Of a stretch of DNA of 64,000 bases, positions 26,963-35,730 are shown in pieces (the first letter of the stretch is position 1; each line of letters begins with the position of its first letter). The translations under genes were made by a program, and so were the position numbers. The DNA is from Catenulispora sp. EB89 (lineage in GTDB: Bacteria; Actinomycetota; Actinomycetes; Streptomycetales; Catenulisporaceae): positions 124,001-188,000 of the forward strand of contig NZ_JBGCCU010000022.1 in assembly GCF_041261445.1 (NCBI RefSeq). The letters are read 5' to 3'. The notes under the pieces were generated by a model that saw nothing but the letters and a program-made list of their open reading frames with translations, made no database searches and had not been told where the DNA came from.

Positions 26963-27046
26963 CGGGCCTCTCCTGGCGTGCTGCGTGGACGACACGAGCC
27001 TCCCGCCGGCTCAGCCGGGGATCAATCGCGAGTTTCCGAGCGCACC

Positions 27047-27063
27047 GATCGGCTGAGCCGAAC
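27047..27063. promoter_or_regulatory. operator candidate upstream of the cupin operon
   Basis: GATCGGCTGAGCCGAAC has 7-bp arms with one mismatch around TGA. On the minus strand it reads GTTCGGCTCAGCCGATC, matching 15 of 17 bases of the palindrome at 20198-20216. It lies 85 bp upstream of the cupin start, a normal activator or operator distance. Confidence 0.6.
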
Positions 27064-27075
27064 CATCGGCGGCTC

Positions 27076-27530
27076 TCACCCCCCTTCGAGCTCCTGGCGC
27101 ACGGTGGCGGCGATGCCCGTGAGCCCGGCGCCGAGCTGGCGGCGTTGCTTGCGCGGCGCTGAGCGGATCGAACACGAGGCGCTTCACTCGCGCGACGTGC
27201 TCCGGTGCGCTCGCGGCGGTCTTCTGCCGGCCGGCATCGGTCAGCGTGGCCAGGGTGTACCGGCCGTTGGCCGGATCGGGCGGGCGCACGACCCGGTCAC
27301 GGGCCTCGAAGCGGTCCATCACCTTCGACAGGCGAGGCAGGGTACTGCCGAACTCCCGGGCCAGGTCGCCCAGGCGCATCGTGGCCTCGTCGGCCATCGA
27401 CAGCCGGGCCGGCAGCCACGGCCCAAGCGCCGGGCGATCGAGGGGATCGGTCGCCTCGGACGCCTCCCAGTCATCGTGTTCGGAGCCGTGCGGCAGGAAT
27501 ATCAGGTCACGACGACCGATCGGATAATCT
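27076..27530 (-). pseudogene. degraded MarR-family regulator gene
   Basis: The minus strand encodes the MarR core RLGDLAREFGSTLPRLSKVM, DRFEARDRVVRPPDPANGRY, TLATLTDAGRQKTAASAPEH, VARVKRLVFDPLSAAQ. The expected continuation (RKQRRQLGAGLTGIAATVRQ, ELEGG, stop at 27076) is in another frame, so a one-base frameshift breaks the last helix. Upstream of the winged helix the sequence degenerates and has no convincing start. It lies in the space between the cupin operon and the methyltransferase gene. Confidence 0.6.
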
Positions 27531-27590
27531 GACGCCGCACGGGTAACCGAAGCCACCCCCGCCGCCACCGATCTGGGAGGGCCACACCGC

Positions 27591-28424
27591 ATGACCGAGG
27601 AACTGGGGCCGGATACCGGCCCGCTGCTGCCGGACTGGCTCCCCCCGGAGATCGACCAGACCAAGCCGCATCCCGCCCGGATGTACGACTACATGCTCGG
27701 CGGGAAGAACCACTTCGAGGTGGACCGCGAGGCTGCCGAGGTGGCGATGCAGGCCGCGCCCGCGGCCCGGGCCATGGTGCTGGAGAACCGGGCCTTCCTC
27801 GGCCGCGCTGTCCGGTACCTCGCCGAGGCGGGTATCACGCAGTTCCTGGACATCGGCACTGGCCTGCCCGGTGTGGGTAACACCGGCGAGGTGGCGCGTG
27901 CGGTCCGGCCCGAGGCGCGGGTCGCCTACGTCGACTACGACCCCATCGTCGCCGTCCACTCCCGGGCCCTGCTCGCCGGCGATGAGAACCACACCGCGGT
28001 GGTGCTCGCCGACGTGCGCGAGCCCAAGTCGATCCTGGAGCACCCGCAGGTCCGTGAACTGCTCGACTTCGACCAGCCGGTCGCGGTTCTGATGGTCGCG
28101 CTGCTGCACTTCGTCGCGCACGAGGAGGACGCCGCCGGCATCGTGGAGACCTTCCGCGACGCCCTGGCCCCCGGCAGCGCCCTGGTGATCTCGCACGGCA
28201 CCGACGGCGGCCAGCCCGAGGTCTCCGCCGCGGCCCGCAAGGGCTGGGACAACGCGAAGTCGAAGCTCGTGGTGCGGGACCACAAGGAGATAGCGGCGTT
28301 GTTCGGCGACTTCGACGTCGTCGAGCCCGGCGTCGTGCAGCTGCCGCTGTGGCGCCCGGACGGCGAGGTGCGCGCGGACTGGGAGACGATCTGGCTGGAC
28401 GGCGGGGTCGGCTTCAAGCGCTGA
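27591..28424 (+). CDS. SAM-dependent methyltransferase, actinobacterial PF04672 type
   Basis: 277 residues with the family signature HPARMYDYMLGGKNHFEVDR, the SAM-binding motif QFLDIGTGLPG, VAYVDYDPIVAVHSRALLAG, and VAVLMVALLHFV. This family is abundant and almost confined to actinomycetes; substrates are mostly unknown. The ATG at 27591 follows GGGAGGGCC. It is a single-gene unit; the 140-bp gap after it holds a direct repeat. Confidence 0.9.
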   Translation: MTEELGPDTGPLLPDWLPPEIDQTKPHPARMYDYMLGGKNHFEVDREAAEVAMQAAPAARAMVLENRAFLGRAVRYLAEAGITQFLDIGTGLPGVGNTGEVARAVRPEARVAYVDYDPIVAVHSRALLAGDENHTAVVLADVREPKSILEHPQVRELLDFDQPVAVLMVALLHFVAHEEDAAGIVETFRDALAPGSALVISHGTDGGQPEVSAAARKGWDNAKSKLVVRDHKEIAALFGDFDVVEPGVVQLPLWRPDGEVRADWETIWLDGGVGFKR

Positions 28425-28428
28425 GCGC

Positions 28429-28468
28429 GATCGCGGCGGTTCTTGGATGGATCGCGGCGGTTCTTGGA
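28429..28468. repeat. 19-bp tandem direct repeat
   Basis: GATCGCGGCGGTTCTTGGA occurs at 28429-28447 and again at 28450-28468, separated by two bases (period 21 bp, two helical turns). It lies about 100 bp upstream of the VOC-YCII-sigma operon, in its promoter region, so it could be a regulator binding array. Confidence 0.75.
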
Positions 28469-28564
28469 ATAGTGGGTCGGGTCCGGTGTCGAGAACGCCG
28501 GACCGGTTCCGTCCCAGGGGTGCAAGCGGCCGACGGAGCCGCGCGACACCGAAGGAGAACCGCC

Positions 28565-29047
28565 ATGACCACCACCCCCACGACGAACGTCCGGAAGATC
28601 CGGCGCATGGACCACGTCAGCATCAACGTCGAGGACATGGACGCCGCGAAGCGCTTCTTCCTCGACGGCCTCGGTATGGAGCTGGTCGGCGAGGCACAGG
28701 TCGGCGGCGAGATGGTCGGGCGGATCATCGGCCTCGAGAACCCGATGTCCGACGTGGTCTTCGTCCGCACGCCGGACGGCCACAGCCAGATCGAGCTGGT
28801 CAAGCACCTGGCCGCCCCCGACAAGCTCGGCCCGCACGCTCCGGCGTCGAACCGCCTCGGGCTGATCCACATCTGCTTCGAGGTCGAAGGCTTGGAAGGG
28901 ATCCTCGCCGACCTGCGCGCCCAGGGCTACGACACCATCGGCTCGGTCGAGAACTACCAGGACGCGTACCTCATGTGCTTCCTTCGCGGCCCGGAGGGCA
29001 TCATCGTCGAACTGGACGAGGACATCAGCGCGGGACAGAAGGGCTGA
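28565..29047 (+). CDS. VOC (glyoxalase/bleomycin-resistance) family protein
   Basis: 160 residues with paired beta-alpha-beta modules: RRMDHVSINVEDMDAAKRFF, LGMELVGEAQVGGEMVGRII, and RLGLIHICFEVEGLEGILAD, CFLRGPEGIIVELDED. The metal-ligand pattern His, Glu, His, Glu is present. It is the first gene of an operon with a YCII/DGPF protein and an ECF sigma factor; such operons often carry small enzymes of unknown substrate. Confidence 0.85.
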   Translation: MTTTPTTNVRKIRRMDHVSINVEDMDAAKRFFLDGLGMELVGEAQVGGEMVGRIIGLENPMSDVVFVRTPDGHSQIELVKHLAAPDKLGPHAPASNRLGLIHICFEVEGLEGILADLRAQGYDTIGSVENYQDAYLMCFLRGPEGIIVELDEDISAGQKG

Positions 29048-29058
29048 GGGAAACGATC

Positions 29059-29469
29059 ATGAAGTATCTCCTGCTCAAGCACTACCGCGGCGGCCCGGCC
29101 CCGGCCGTCGACTTCCCGCCGATGGACCAGTGGACGCCCGAAGAGGTCGACGCCCACGTCCAGTTCATGCGCGACTTCGCCGCCCGGCTGCACGAGTCCG
29201 GCGAGTTCGTCGACATGCAGGCGCTGTCCGCCGACGGCACCTTCGTCCGCCACGCCGGGCAGGGCCGGCCGCCGGTCACCGACGGCCCGTTCGCCGAGAC
29301 CAAGGACCTGATCGCCGGCTGGTACATCATCGACGTCGACTCCTGGGACCGCGCGGTCGAGATCGCCGGCGAGCTGTCCGCCGTGCCCGGCCCCGGCGGC
29401 GAGCCGCTGAACGAGTGGCTGGAGGTCCGGCCCTTCCTGGGGGCCGAGGCCCCGAAGTCCTCCGAATGA
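29059..29469 (+). CDS. YCII/DGPF-domain protein
   Basis: 136 residues with the defining motif TDGPFAETKDLIAGWYIIDV and an N-terminal KYLLLKHYRGG strand. DGPF proteins are the conserved partners of ECF42-type sigma factors and are usually encoded next to them; here the ATGA overlap with the sigma gene shows tight coupling. It is presumed to take part in signalling to, or downstream of, the sigma factor. Confidence 0.88.
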   Translation: MKYLLLKHYRGGPAPAVDFPPMDQWTPEEVDAHVQFMRDFAARLHESGEFVDMQALSADGTFVRHAGQGRPPVTDGPFAETKDLIAGWYIIDVDSWDRAVEIAGELSAVPGPGGEPLNEWLEVRPFLGAEAPKSSE

Positions 29470-30641
29470 GCCGAGCGAGCCGAGTGAGCGGACTCGACGA
29501 GCCGCTGCTCCGGGACCTCGTCCCGGCGGTGATCGGCGTCCTCGTCCGGCGCGGGGCGGACTTCGCCGCGGCCGAGGACGCCGTCCAGGAGGCGCTGATC
29601 CGGGCGTTGCAGACCTGGCCGGAGGACCCGCCGCGCGACCCCAAGGCCTGGCTGGTCACGGCCGCGTGGCACAAGTTCGTCGACGCCGCGCGCGCCGAGA
29701 CCTCGCGCCAGCGCCGCGAGCTGGCCGTGGACGCCGAGCCGCCGGCCGGCGAGGTCGCCGGCGCCGACGACACGCTGCGGCTGTACTTCCTGTGCGCGCA
29801 CCCGACGCTCCCGGCGGCCGCGGCCCTCGCGCTGACGCTGCGTGCGGTCGGCGGCCTCACCACGCGCCAGATCGCCCAGGCCTGCCTGGTCCCGGAGGCG
29901 ACCATGGCGCAGCGCATCGTGCGGGCCAAGCGCCGGATCGAGGGCCTGCCGTTGGACCAGCCCGGCGATCTGGCGACTGTCCTGCACGTGCTCTACCTGG
30001 TCTTCAACGAGGGCTACGGCGGCGACGTCGACCTGGCCGCCGAGGCGATCCGGCTGACCCGGCACCTGGTGGTCCTGACCGACGGCGAACCCGAAGTCGC
30101 CGGCCTGCTGGCGCTGATGCTGCTGCACCACGCGCGGCGCGCCTCCCGCACCGGCCCCGGCGGCAGGCTGATCCCGCTGGCCGAGCAGGACCGCGCGCGC
30201 TGGGACACCGCGCTGATCGCCGAAGGTGTGGAGATCCTGCAGATCGCGCTGGCCAAGGACCGGCTCGGCGAGTATCAGGCGCAGGCCGCGATCGCCGCCC
30301 TGCACGCCGACGCGCCAAAGGTCGCCGAGACGGACTGGGTGCAGATCGTGGAGTGGTACGACGAGCTGCTGGCCTTCACCGACAGCCCGGTGGTCCGCCT
30401 CAACCGCGCGGTCGCGGTCGGCGAGGCCGACGGGCCGCAGGCGGGCCTGGCGGCGCTGGCGGGCGTGGACGCCGACGTGCCCCGGCACGCCGCGGTGGCG
30501 GCGTACCTGCACGAGCGCGCCGGGGATCTGGAAGCGGCCGCCGAGCTGTACGCGGACGCGGCGCGCGCCGCCGCCAGCGTGCCGGAGGTGGAACACCTCA
30601 CGCGGGAGGCGGCTCGGGTGCGGCAGCTGTCGCGCTCCTAG
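29466..30641 (+). CDS. ECF-type sigma factor with long C-terminal extension (ECF42-like)
   Basis: 391 residues, about twice a plain ECF sigma. Region 2 is at the N-terminus (ADFAAAEDAVQEALIRALQT, AWLVTAAWHKFVDAARAE) and region 4 follows (TLRAVGGLTTRQIAQACLVP, EATMAQRIVRAKRRIEGL). The last ~220 residues form a helical TPR-like domain (LYLVFNEGYGG, LLALMLLHHARRAS, WDTALIAEGVEIL, YQAQAAIAALHA) typical of ECF42. In this group the C-terminal domain replaces an anti-sigma factor in control. The C-terminal codons form the left arm of the terminator. Confidence 0.9.
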   Translation: MSRASRVSGLDEPLLRDLVPAVIGVLVRRGADFAAAEDAVQEALIRALQTWPEDPPRDPKAWLVTAAWHKFVDAARAETSRQRRELAVDAEPPAGEVAGADDTLRLYFLCAHPTLPAAAALALTLRAVGGLTTRQIAQACLVPEATMAQRIVRAKRRIEGLPLDQPGDLATVLHVLYLVFNEGYGGDVDLAAEAIRLTRHLVVLTDGEPEVAGLLALMLLHHARRASRTGPGGRLIPLAEQDRARWDTALIAEGVEILQIALAKDRLGEYQAQAAIAALHADAPKVAETDWVQIVEWYDELLAFTDSPVVRLNRAVAVGEADGPQAGLAALAGVDADVPRHAAVAAYLHERAGDLEAAAELYADAARAAASVPEVEHLTREAARVRQLSRS

Positions 30642-30658
30642 CTGCCGCACCCGAGCCG
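30610..30658. terminator. bidirectional terminator overlapping sigma gene end
   Basis: 19-bp perfect arms (30610-30628 and 30640-30658, starting CGGCTCGGGTGCGGCAGCT) with an 11-base loop that contains the sigma gene's TAG stop. It separates the sigma operon from the converging DUF3089 gene and should work both ways. Confidence 0.85.
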
Positions 30659-30673
30659 GGCTTCGGAATCGGC

Positions 30674-31945
30674 CTACTGCGCGGCCCAGGCCGCAGCCTG
30701 CCGCGCCGCCAGCGCCGTCAGATCCCCGAGCGCGACGTTGTAGTCCACGACGTGCGTTCCCAGATCCGAGGTCTGCGTCGAGGTCGGCAACAGGCCGCCG
30801 AGGTCGGTGAGCTCCAGCCACGAGGCGCCGTCCTGGTTCTCGCACTGCCCGAGCAGCTCGCCCCGGAAGTGCGCGAAGCCGGCCGGGACGTCCGGCAGCG
30901 TGTACCCGGCGGCGACGACGGCGAGGTTGCCGTTCGGGAGCAGGGCGTTGCCGTCGACGAGCTGGCGCGAGGGCAGGTAGGAGTCCAGGGGTTGCTGGCT
31001 GTCGGGCGCGGCGCCGGCCAGCAGCGCGTGCGGGTTCGTGCACGCGATCTGGTACCCGGCGCCGGTGGGCCGGCCGAACACCGCGGTGGCGCCCGGGGCC
31101 TGGCCGGCCGGCTCGTTGTAGCTGGAGTAGGCCACCACGCAGCCGAACGTCGTGCCGTTCGAGCACAGCGGGATGTGCTGGAACGTGGACCCGGCGTCGG
31201 TGCCGCCGCCGTCGGCCTCGCCGACCGGCACCTGCACGTTCCCGCCGAGCAGGTACGCCCCGACCAGCTGCCGCTGCATCGCCGCGTTCCCGTCGATCTG
31301 GTTCTGCATCAGGGTGATGAGGTCGGCGCTGCCCTGCGAGTGCCCGATCAGGATCACGCCGCGCCGCTGGCCGGTGGCCGGGTCGACGTTGTCGTGCGTC
31401 CAGTAGTCCTGCCAGGCCTGCGCCACGTCCATCTCGCCGGTGGCCAGGTCAGCCGGGGACTTCAGCACGAGTCCCAGCGCCACCTCGGTCAGCGGCGCCT
31501 GGCGGTATACGGGCACGAACATCCGACAGGTGCCGGCGAAGCGCTCGGCCTGGGCCAGCGTCACCGCCATCTCGGCGTCGGTGGGGGTCGGTGGCAGCGA
31601 GCCGACCTGGAGCAGCGGGTTCGGCAAGGTGTCGATCGTCGGATAGATGTAGAAGCAGTCCACCGGCGGCGCGGAGGGGATCTGGAAGGGTTCGTCGACC
31701 GCTCCGACGTCCTCTGTCTTCCCGCTGGGGTAGTGCACGGTCGGGCCGCAGGGGTCGTTCGTCAGCGCCGGATTGCACAGCCACACCGGTGCTGCCAGGG
31801 GAGACGCGGCCGAGGTCGCCGATGTACCCGAGGTGGCGGATGTGCCCGAGGTGCCCGAGGTGGCCGATGCCGGCACCGCGGCCACGAGTCCTGAGATCAG
31901 CAGCAGACCGGCGGCGAGCGCCGGGTACGTCCTGGTTCGCATCAT
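30674..31945 (-). CDS. secreted DUF3089 alpha/beta-hydrolase (lipase/esterase-like)
   Basis: 423 residues. The N-terminus MMRTRTYPALAAGLLLISGL and following VAAVPASA is a clear signal peptide, then a low-complexity TSGTSATSGTSATS stretch, then the DUF3089 domain: VWLCNPALTNDPCG, VDCFYIYPTIDTLPN, VPVYRQAPL, the nucleophile motif ILIGHSQGSADLI, and AHFRGELLGQCEN. DUF3089 proteins are extracellular lipase-like hydrolases. It is last in the TetR-controlled operon, starting 12 bp after the GH78 gene with GGAG before the ATG. Confidence 0.85.
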   Translation of the reverse strand: MMRTRTYPALAAGLLLISGLVAAVPASATSGTSGTSATSGTSATSAASPLAAPVWLCNPALTNDPCGPTVHYPSGKTEDVGAVDEPFQIPSAPPVDCFYIYPTIDTLPNPLLQVGSLPPTPTDAEMAVTLAQAERFAGTCRMFVPVYRQAPLTEVALGLVLKSPADLATGEMDVAQAWQDYWTHDNVDPATGQRRGVILIGHSQGSADLITLMQNQIDGNAAMQRQLVGAYLLGGNVQVPVGEADGGGTDAGSTFQHIPLCSNGTTFGCVVAYSSYNEPAGQAPGATAVFGRPTGAGYQIACTNPHALLAGAAPDSQQPLDSYLPSRQLVDGNALLPNGNLAVVAAGYTLPDVPAGFAHFRGELLGQCENQDGASWLELTDLGGLLPTSTQTSDLGTHVVDYNVALGDLTALAARQAAAWAAQ

Positions 31946-31957
31946 GCGTGAACTCCT

Positions 31958-34408
31958 TCAGGTGAGCGGGACCATGCGCCGACCGGGCGGCAGGCTGACG
32001 GGGGGTTGGTCGTCGCGCAGGCTGAGGTCGACGGGGACCGGGGAGTCCACGAGGACCGACAGGTCGTCGACGCGTACTTCGACCGGACCGTGCGGCGTCG
32101 GCACGGAGCCGCGGGCCCAGTCGAGGTCGCCGAGGCGGGGTGCGACGCGGACCCGGGCGTACCCGGGCTCCGCGGGGGTGATGCCGAGTACGTACACCAG
32201 CAGGTCGCGGCTGGGGGTCGCGGACCAGCCGTGGCAGGCGCTGCCGCCTTCCCACGTCTCGCGCAGGGCCGTGGGCCCGGCGTCCAGGAGCTTGCCCCAG
32301 TCGCGGCACAGATCCGGGACGCGGTCGGCCGCGCCGAGCAGCGCGAGCGCGTCGTGCACCAGGTAGCGGAAGAACGGCTGCGCGCCGACGACCAGGTGCT
32401 CGGTGTCCCAGTCCGGCACCGGGGCGGCGAACATCGCGGCCGCCGCCGGGGCGCCGTCGGCGTCGCTGCCGTGCGCGGCCACCGGGGAGCGGGTGAACAT
32501 CGGCGCGCGGTCGAGCAGGAAGGTGCGCAGCCGGACGTGGCGCTCGGTCGGGACTATCTCGGCGCAGACCGCCGCCGCGCTGGTGTGTTCGCTGACCGAG
32601 GGCTGCACGACGCCGTCGATCATCTGGTCCCGGTAGGCCCACCGGTCCTCGTCCCAGAACACGTCGAAGCCCTGCGCCAGCCGGGTGTGCAGGGTCCAGG
32701 CCCAGCGGGCCCGGCCGGAGTCGCCGAGCCAGTCGGCCATCTCGGCGAAGTCCGCCAGCGCGCGGGCGAACAGCGCGTTCAGCGCGGCGCTGGTGGCGCT
32801 GGCCGGGACCGGCGACCAGTCGACGAGGACCCAGCCGGTGACGTCGTGCAGCAGGCCGTCCTTGCCGAGGAAGGGGGTGAACCAGCGTAGGACGTTCTCA
32901 ACGGTCGGCATCAGGCCGCCGACCAGGTCGGCGTCGCCGGTGTAGCGGTAGAGGTTGTGCACGGAGCGGATCCAGTGCAGCGACCAGTCGGGGATGCTGA
33001 CGATGCCCGGGTCGGCGGCGTCCCCGGCCGCGACCATCGGCAGCAGGCCGTCCGGGCGCGGCCGCGCGGCCAGCACCGGATGCCAGCGCGCCAGGCTCCA
33101 GTCCGGGTTCGCGACCAGGTCGACGGACTGGTGCACGACCGAGTCGCCGGTCCAGGCGCGCTGCTCGCGGGTGGGGCAGTCGATGTAGGCGTCGTGTGCG
33201 GTGAGGTCGACGGTCCGCAGGCCGGTGGCGTGCACGCGGTTCAGCAGCGGATCGCTGCACGCGAAGTACGGCCCGGCGGGGCGGGGACGCAGGCGCTCGA
33301 CGACGGCGAGGTCGTCGAGCGTGAGGGGGCTGGCGGTCAGCAGGAGCAGGTAGCGGCCGCCGGAGGGGTCGTGGGCCTCGAAGGCGTCGGCGCGGCCGCG
33401 GGCGGTGTAGTGGAAGGTCTGGGCGCTGGCCAGGGCGGCGGGCTTCGGGGTCTCGACGAGCGCGCCGGTCAGCGTGGTGCCGGCGGGGGCGGTGAGGGCG
33501 AAGCGGACGGTGCCGCTGACGATCTTGCCGAAGTCGACGACCAGGAGGTGGCTGCCCGGCGGGACGGTCAGGCCGGGGCGCCAGGCGCCGGGGTCGGTGC
33601 GGTTCTCGCCGGTTTCGCGGAGGGCGGTGGTGAGGTGGTCGGCGGCGGTCGAACAATCGCTGTGTTCGACAAGCGCGGTGAGCGATACCGACTCCGGGTA
33701 CTGCGGCGTGGCCGTCAGCTGCGGAATCGGGCGCGCGAGCACCGCACCGTAGGGATCGGCGGGCGGCCTGCTGCGTCCGGTCCCGCCGACGTGGATCGAG
33801 GCGACCACGCGCGCCGCGTCCCAATCCGAGTCGTCGAACTGCGGCGAGGCCCACTCCGGGTCCAGTTCCCGGGCGTCGAAGACCTCGGGGATCTGCGGCG
33901 AGATCGTCGTCAGCGGCCGGGACGGGGTCCAGGCCGTCGCCTCCTGGCACAGCCAGCTGTCGTCGGTGGCGATCCACTGCTCGCCGACCCGCAGCTCGGC
34001 GACCAGCGAGCCGCCGCCGAGCGTGAACGTCGTCGGCGTCGGCAGCCACCACGCGGTGCGGCTGCCGTAGAAGCGTGCGAACACCGCGACGGTGTTGTGC
34101 CCGGCGCGTAGGACCGGGGCCGCGTCGCCGTGGTCGTAGCGCAGCTCCCGCAGGCCGTGGCGGATCGGCCCGCGCGACAGCTCGACTCCGTTGACGTACA
34201 GCACGTACCGCGAGTCGGCGGTGATCCGGAACGGTGCCTCGTCCGGTACCTCCGCCAGCTCGAACGACCTGCGGAACAGCACCCGCCGGTCGTAGTACTC
34301 CGGGTCCAGTGCGCCGTTCATCGGATTGTCGGGCGCCGGGGCTCCCACGCCGGTCTGCGCGGTCCAGATCCACTGTCCCCGCCACGCCTGGGTCGCCGGA
34401 ATGCTCAT
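31958..34408 (-). CDS. glycoside hydrolase family 78 (alpha-L-rhamnosidase-like)
   Basis: 816 residues with the multidomain layout of GH78: N-terminal beta-sandwiches (WIWTAQTG, LFRRSFELAEVPDEAPFRIT, ADSRYVLYVNGVELSRGPIR, then a second sandwich with WAS-QFDDSDWDAARV), then the (alpha/alpha)6 catalytic barrel from about residue 380 with YIDCPTREQRAWTGD (411-422, including the acidic candidate Glu415), and a C-terminal beta-domain (ARVRVAPRLGDLDWARGSVP). No signal peptide, so it should act inside the cell on glycosides imported by the co-encoded MFS protein. Rhamnoside specificity is inferred from the family. Confidence 0.85.
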   Translation of the reverse strand: MSIPATQAWRGQWIWTAQTGVGAPAPDNPMNGALDPEYYDRRVLFRRSFELAEVPDEAPFRITADSRYVLYVNGVELSRGPIRHGLRELRYDHGDAAPVLRAGHNTVAVFARFYGSRTAWWLPTPTTFTLGGGSLVAELRVGEQWIATDDSWLCQEATAWTPSRPLTTISPQIPEVFDARELDPEWASPQFDDSDWDAARVVASIHVGGTGRSRPPADPYGAVLARPIPQLTATPQYPESVSLTALVEHSDCSTAADHLTTALRETGENRTDPGAWRPGLTVPPGSHLLVVDFGKIVSGTVRFALTAPAGTTLTGALVETPKPAALASAQTFHYTARGRADAFEAHDPSGGRYLLLLTASPLTLDDLAVVERLRPRPAGPYFACSDPLLNRVHATGLRTVDLTAHDAYIDCPTREQRAWTGDSVVHQSVDLVANPDWSLARWHPVLAARPRPDGLLPMVAAGDAADPGIVSIPDWSLHWIRSVHNLYRYTGDADLVGGLMPTVENVLRWFTPFLGKDGLLHDVTGWVLVDWSPVPASATSAALNALFARALADFAEMADWLGDSGRARWAWTLHTRLAQGFDVFWDEDRWAYRDQMIDGVVQPSVSEHTSAAAVCAEIVPTERHVRLRTFLLDRAPMFTRSPVAAHGSDADGAPAAAAMFAAPVPDWDTEHLVVGAQPFFRYLVHDALALLGAADRVPDLCRDWGKLLDAGPTALRETWEGGSACHGWSATPSRDLLVYVLGITPAEPGYARVRVAPRLGDLDWARGSVPTPHGPVEVRVDDLSVLVDSPVPVDLSLRDDQPPVSLPPGRRMVPLT

Positions 34409-34438
34409 CGTTGTGCCTTTCTCGCAGGGAGGGGACGT

Positions 34439-35707
34439 TTAACGCACGCCGCGTACCGGCCGTACCGCCAGCGCGCCGGCGATTGCGAACAGCGCCGCGA
34501 CCACGTACAGCGCGCGGTAGTTGTGACCGCCGCCGATGGCCAGCACGAGCGGGGCCAGCGCGGGCATCAGGATCTGCGGGACGGCGCTGGCGGTGGTGAA
34601 CACGCCGAGGTCCTTGCCGGCGTCGCCGTCCTGGTCGGGCAGCACGTCCGCGGCCAGCGCCAGGTCGACGGCCAGGTACGTGCCCAGCGCGGCGCCGGCG
34701 ACGGCGAGTCCGACCTCGAACACGGCCAGGTTCGGCGCGCCGGCGGCGACGACCGCCCCGACCCCGAACAGCGCCGCCGCTACGCCGACGAAGATCTTGC
34801 GGCGTCCCTGCCGGTCGGACAGTCGCCCGCAGTAGACCGAGGCGGCGACCATGAAGGCGACCATTACGACCGTCGAGACGCCGACCAGGCCGGTGGAGGT
34901 GTCGGAGGAGTAGTGCAGCTCGTCCTGGAGGAAGTACTTCATGTAGAGCTGGATCGCGGCGAAGGCGCCGATCATCAGGAACCTGCTGAGCCAGGCCCAC
35001 CCGAAGTCGGGGAACCGGCGCGGGTCGACCCAGTAGCTGCGCGCGACGGTCGCGGCCGTGAGCGGCGGCAGCGCCGTCTCGGGCGGCAGACGCCGGTCCG
35101 GCAGGCGCTGCGCCAGCCGGAGCGTGAGGGCGGCCGCGATGACGCCGGGCACCAGGAACATCCCGGCCGGCGAGGGCTGGAACACGACCGCGATCCCGGT
35201 GCCGAGCACCGGTGCGACCGCGGTGGCCAGACCGACCAGGCCCCCGATCCGGCCGCGCACGTCGGTCGGGAACTGGTCCGGCAGCACCGCGCTCAGGGCG
35301 GCGCCGCTGGCGTTGTAGCCGCCCTGCGCGACGCACCACCCGACGGCCAGCAGCCACACGCTCGGCGCGAACGCCATCACCACCAGCCCGGCGAACCCGA
35401 CGCCCACGCCGCCGGCGATCCACGGCCGCCGCATGCCGCGCCGCGACCGGCAGCGGTCGGTGAGCCGCCCCGACACCGGCGTGACCAGCAACGCGACCAC
35501 GGCGGCCACCGCGACCACGGCCGCGAGCGCGCCGTCCTTGTGCGCGTGGTCCAGGTGGTCGATGCGGGTGGCCAGCGACGAGGTCAGGACGGTGATGGTG
35601 GCCAGCGCGTTGCCGAACACCGCGGCCACGTACAGCGCGGTGAACCGCCCGGCCGGCTTCCGGGTCGCGGCGGGGGTGGAGCTTCCGTCGAGGGCGACAG
35701 CGCTCAT
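34439..35707 (-). CDS. MFS transporter
   Basis: 422 residues with about twelve hydrophobic segments. The cytoplasmic loop SGRLTDRCRSRRGMRRPWIA, between helices 2 and 3, and a second copy-like loop GRLSDRQGRRKIFVG, midway, are the MFS signature. Its resemblance is to sugar (GPH-like) carriers. GGAAGG precedes the ATG at 35707. It is the first gene of the MFS, GH78, DUF3089 unit and is divergent from tetR across a clear operator, so it probably imports the rhamnoside cut by GH78. Confidence 0.85.
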   Translation of the reverse strand: MSAVALDGSSTPAATRKPAGRFTALYVAAVFGNALATITVLTSSLATRIDHLDHAHKDGALAAVVAVAAVVALLVTPVSGRLTDRCRSRRGMRRPWIAGGVGVGFAGLVVMAFAPSVWLLAVGWCVAQGGYNASGAALSAVLPDQFPTDVRGRIGGLVGLATAVAPVLGTGIAVVFQPSPAGMFLVPGVIAAALTLRLAQRLPDRRLPPETALPPLTAATVARSYWVDPRRFPDFGWAWLSRFLMIGAFAAIQLYMKYFLQDELHYSSDTSTGLVGVSTVVMVAFMVAASVYCGRLSDRQGRRKIFVGVAAALFGVGAVVAAGAPNLAVFEVGLAVAGAALGTYLAVDLALAADVLPDQDGDAGKDLGVFTTASAVPQILMPALAPLVLAIGGGHNYRALYVVAALFAIAGALAVRPVRGVR

Positions 35708-35730
35708 GGCGGGCCTTCCGGACGAGTTCT

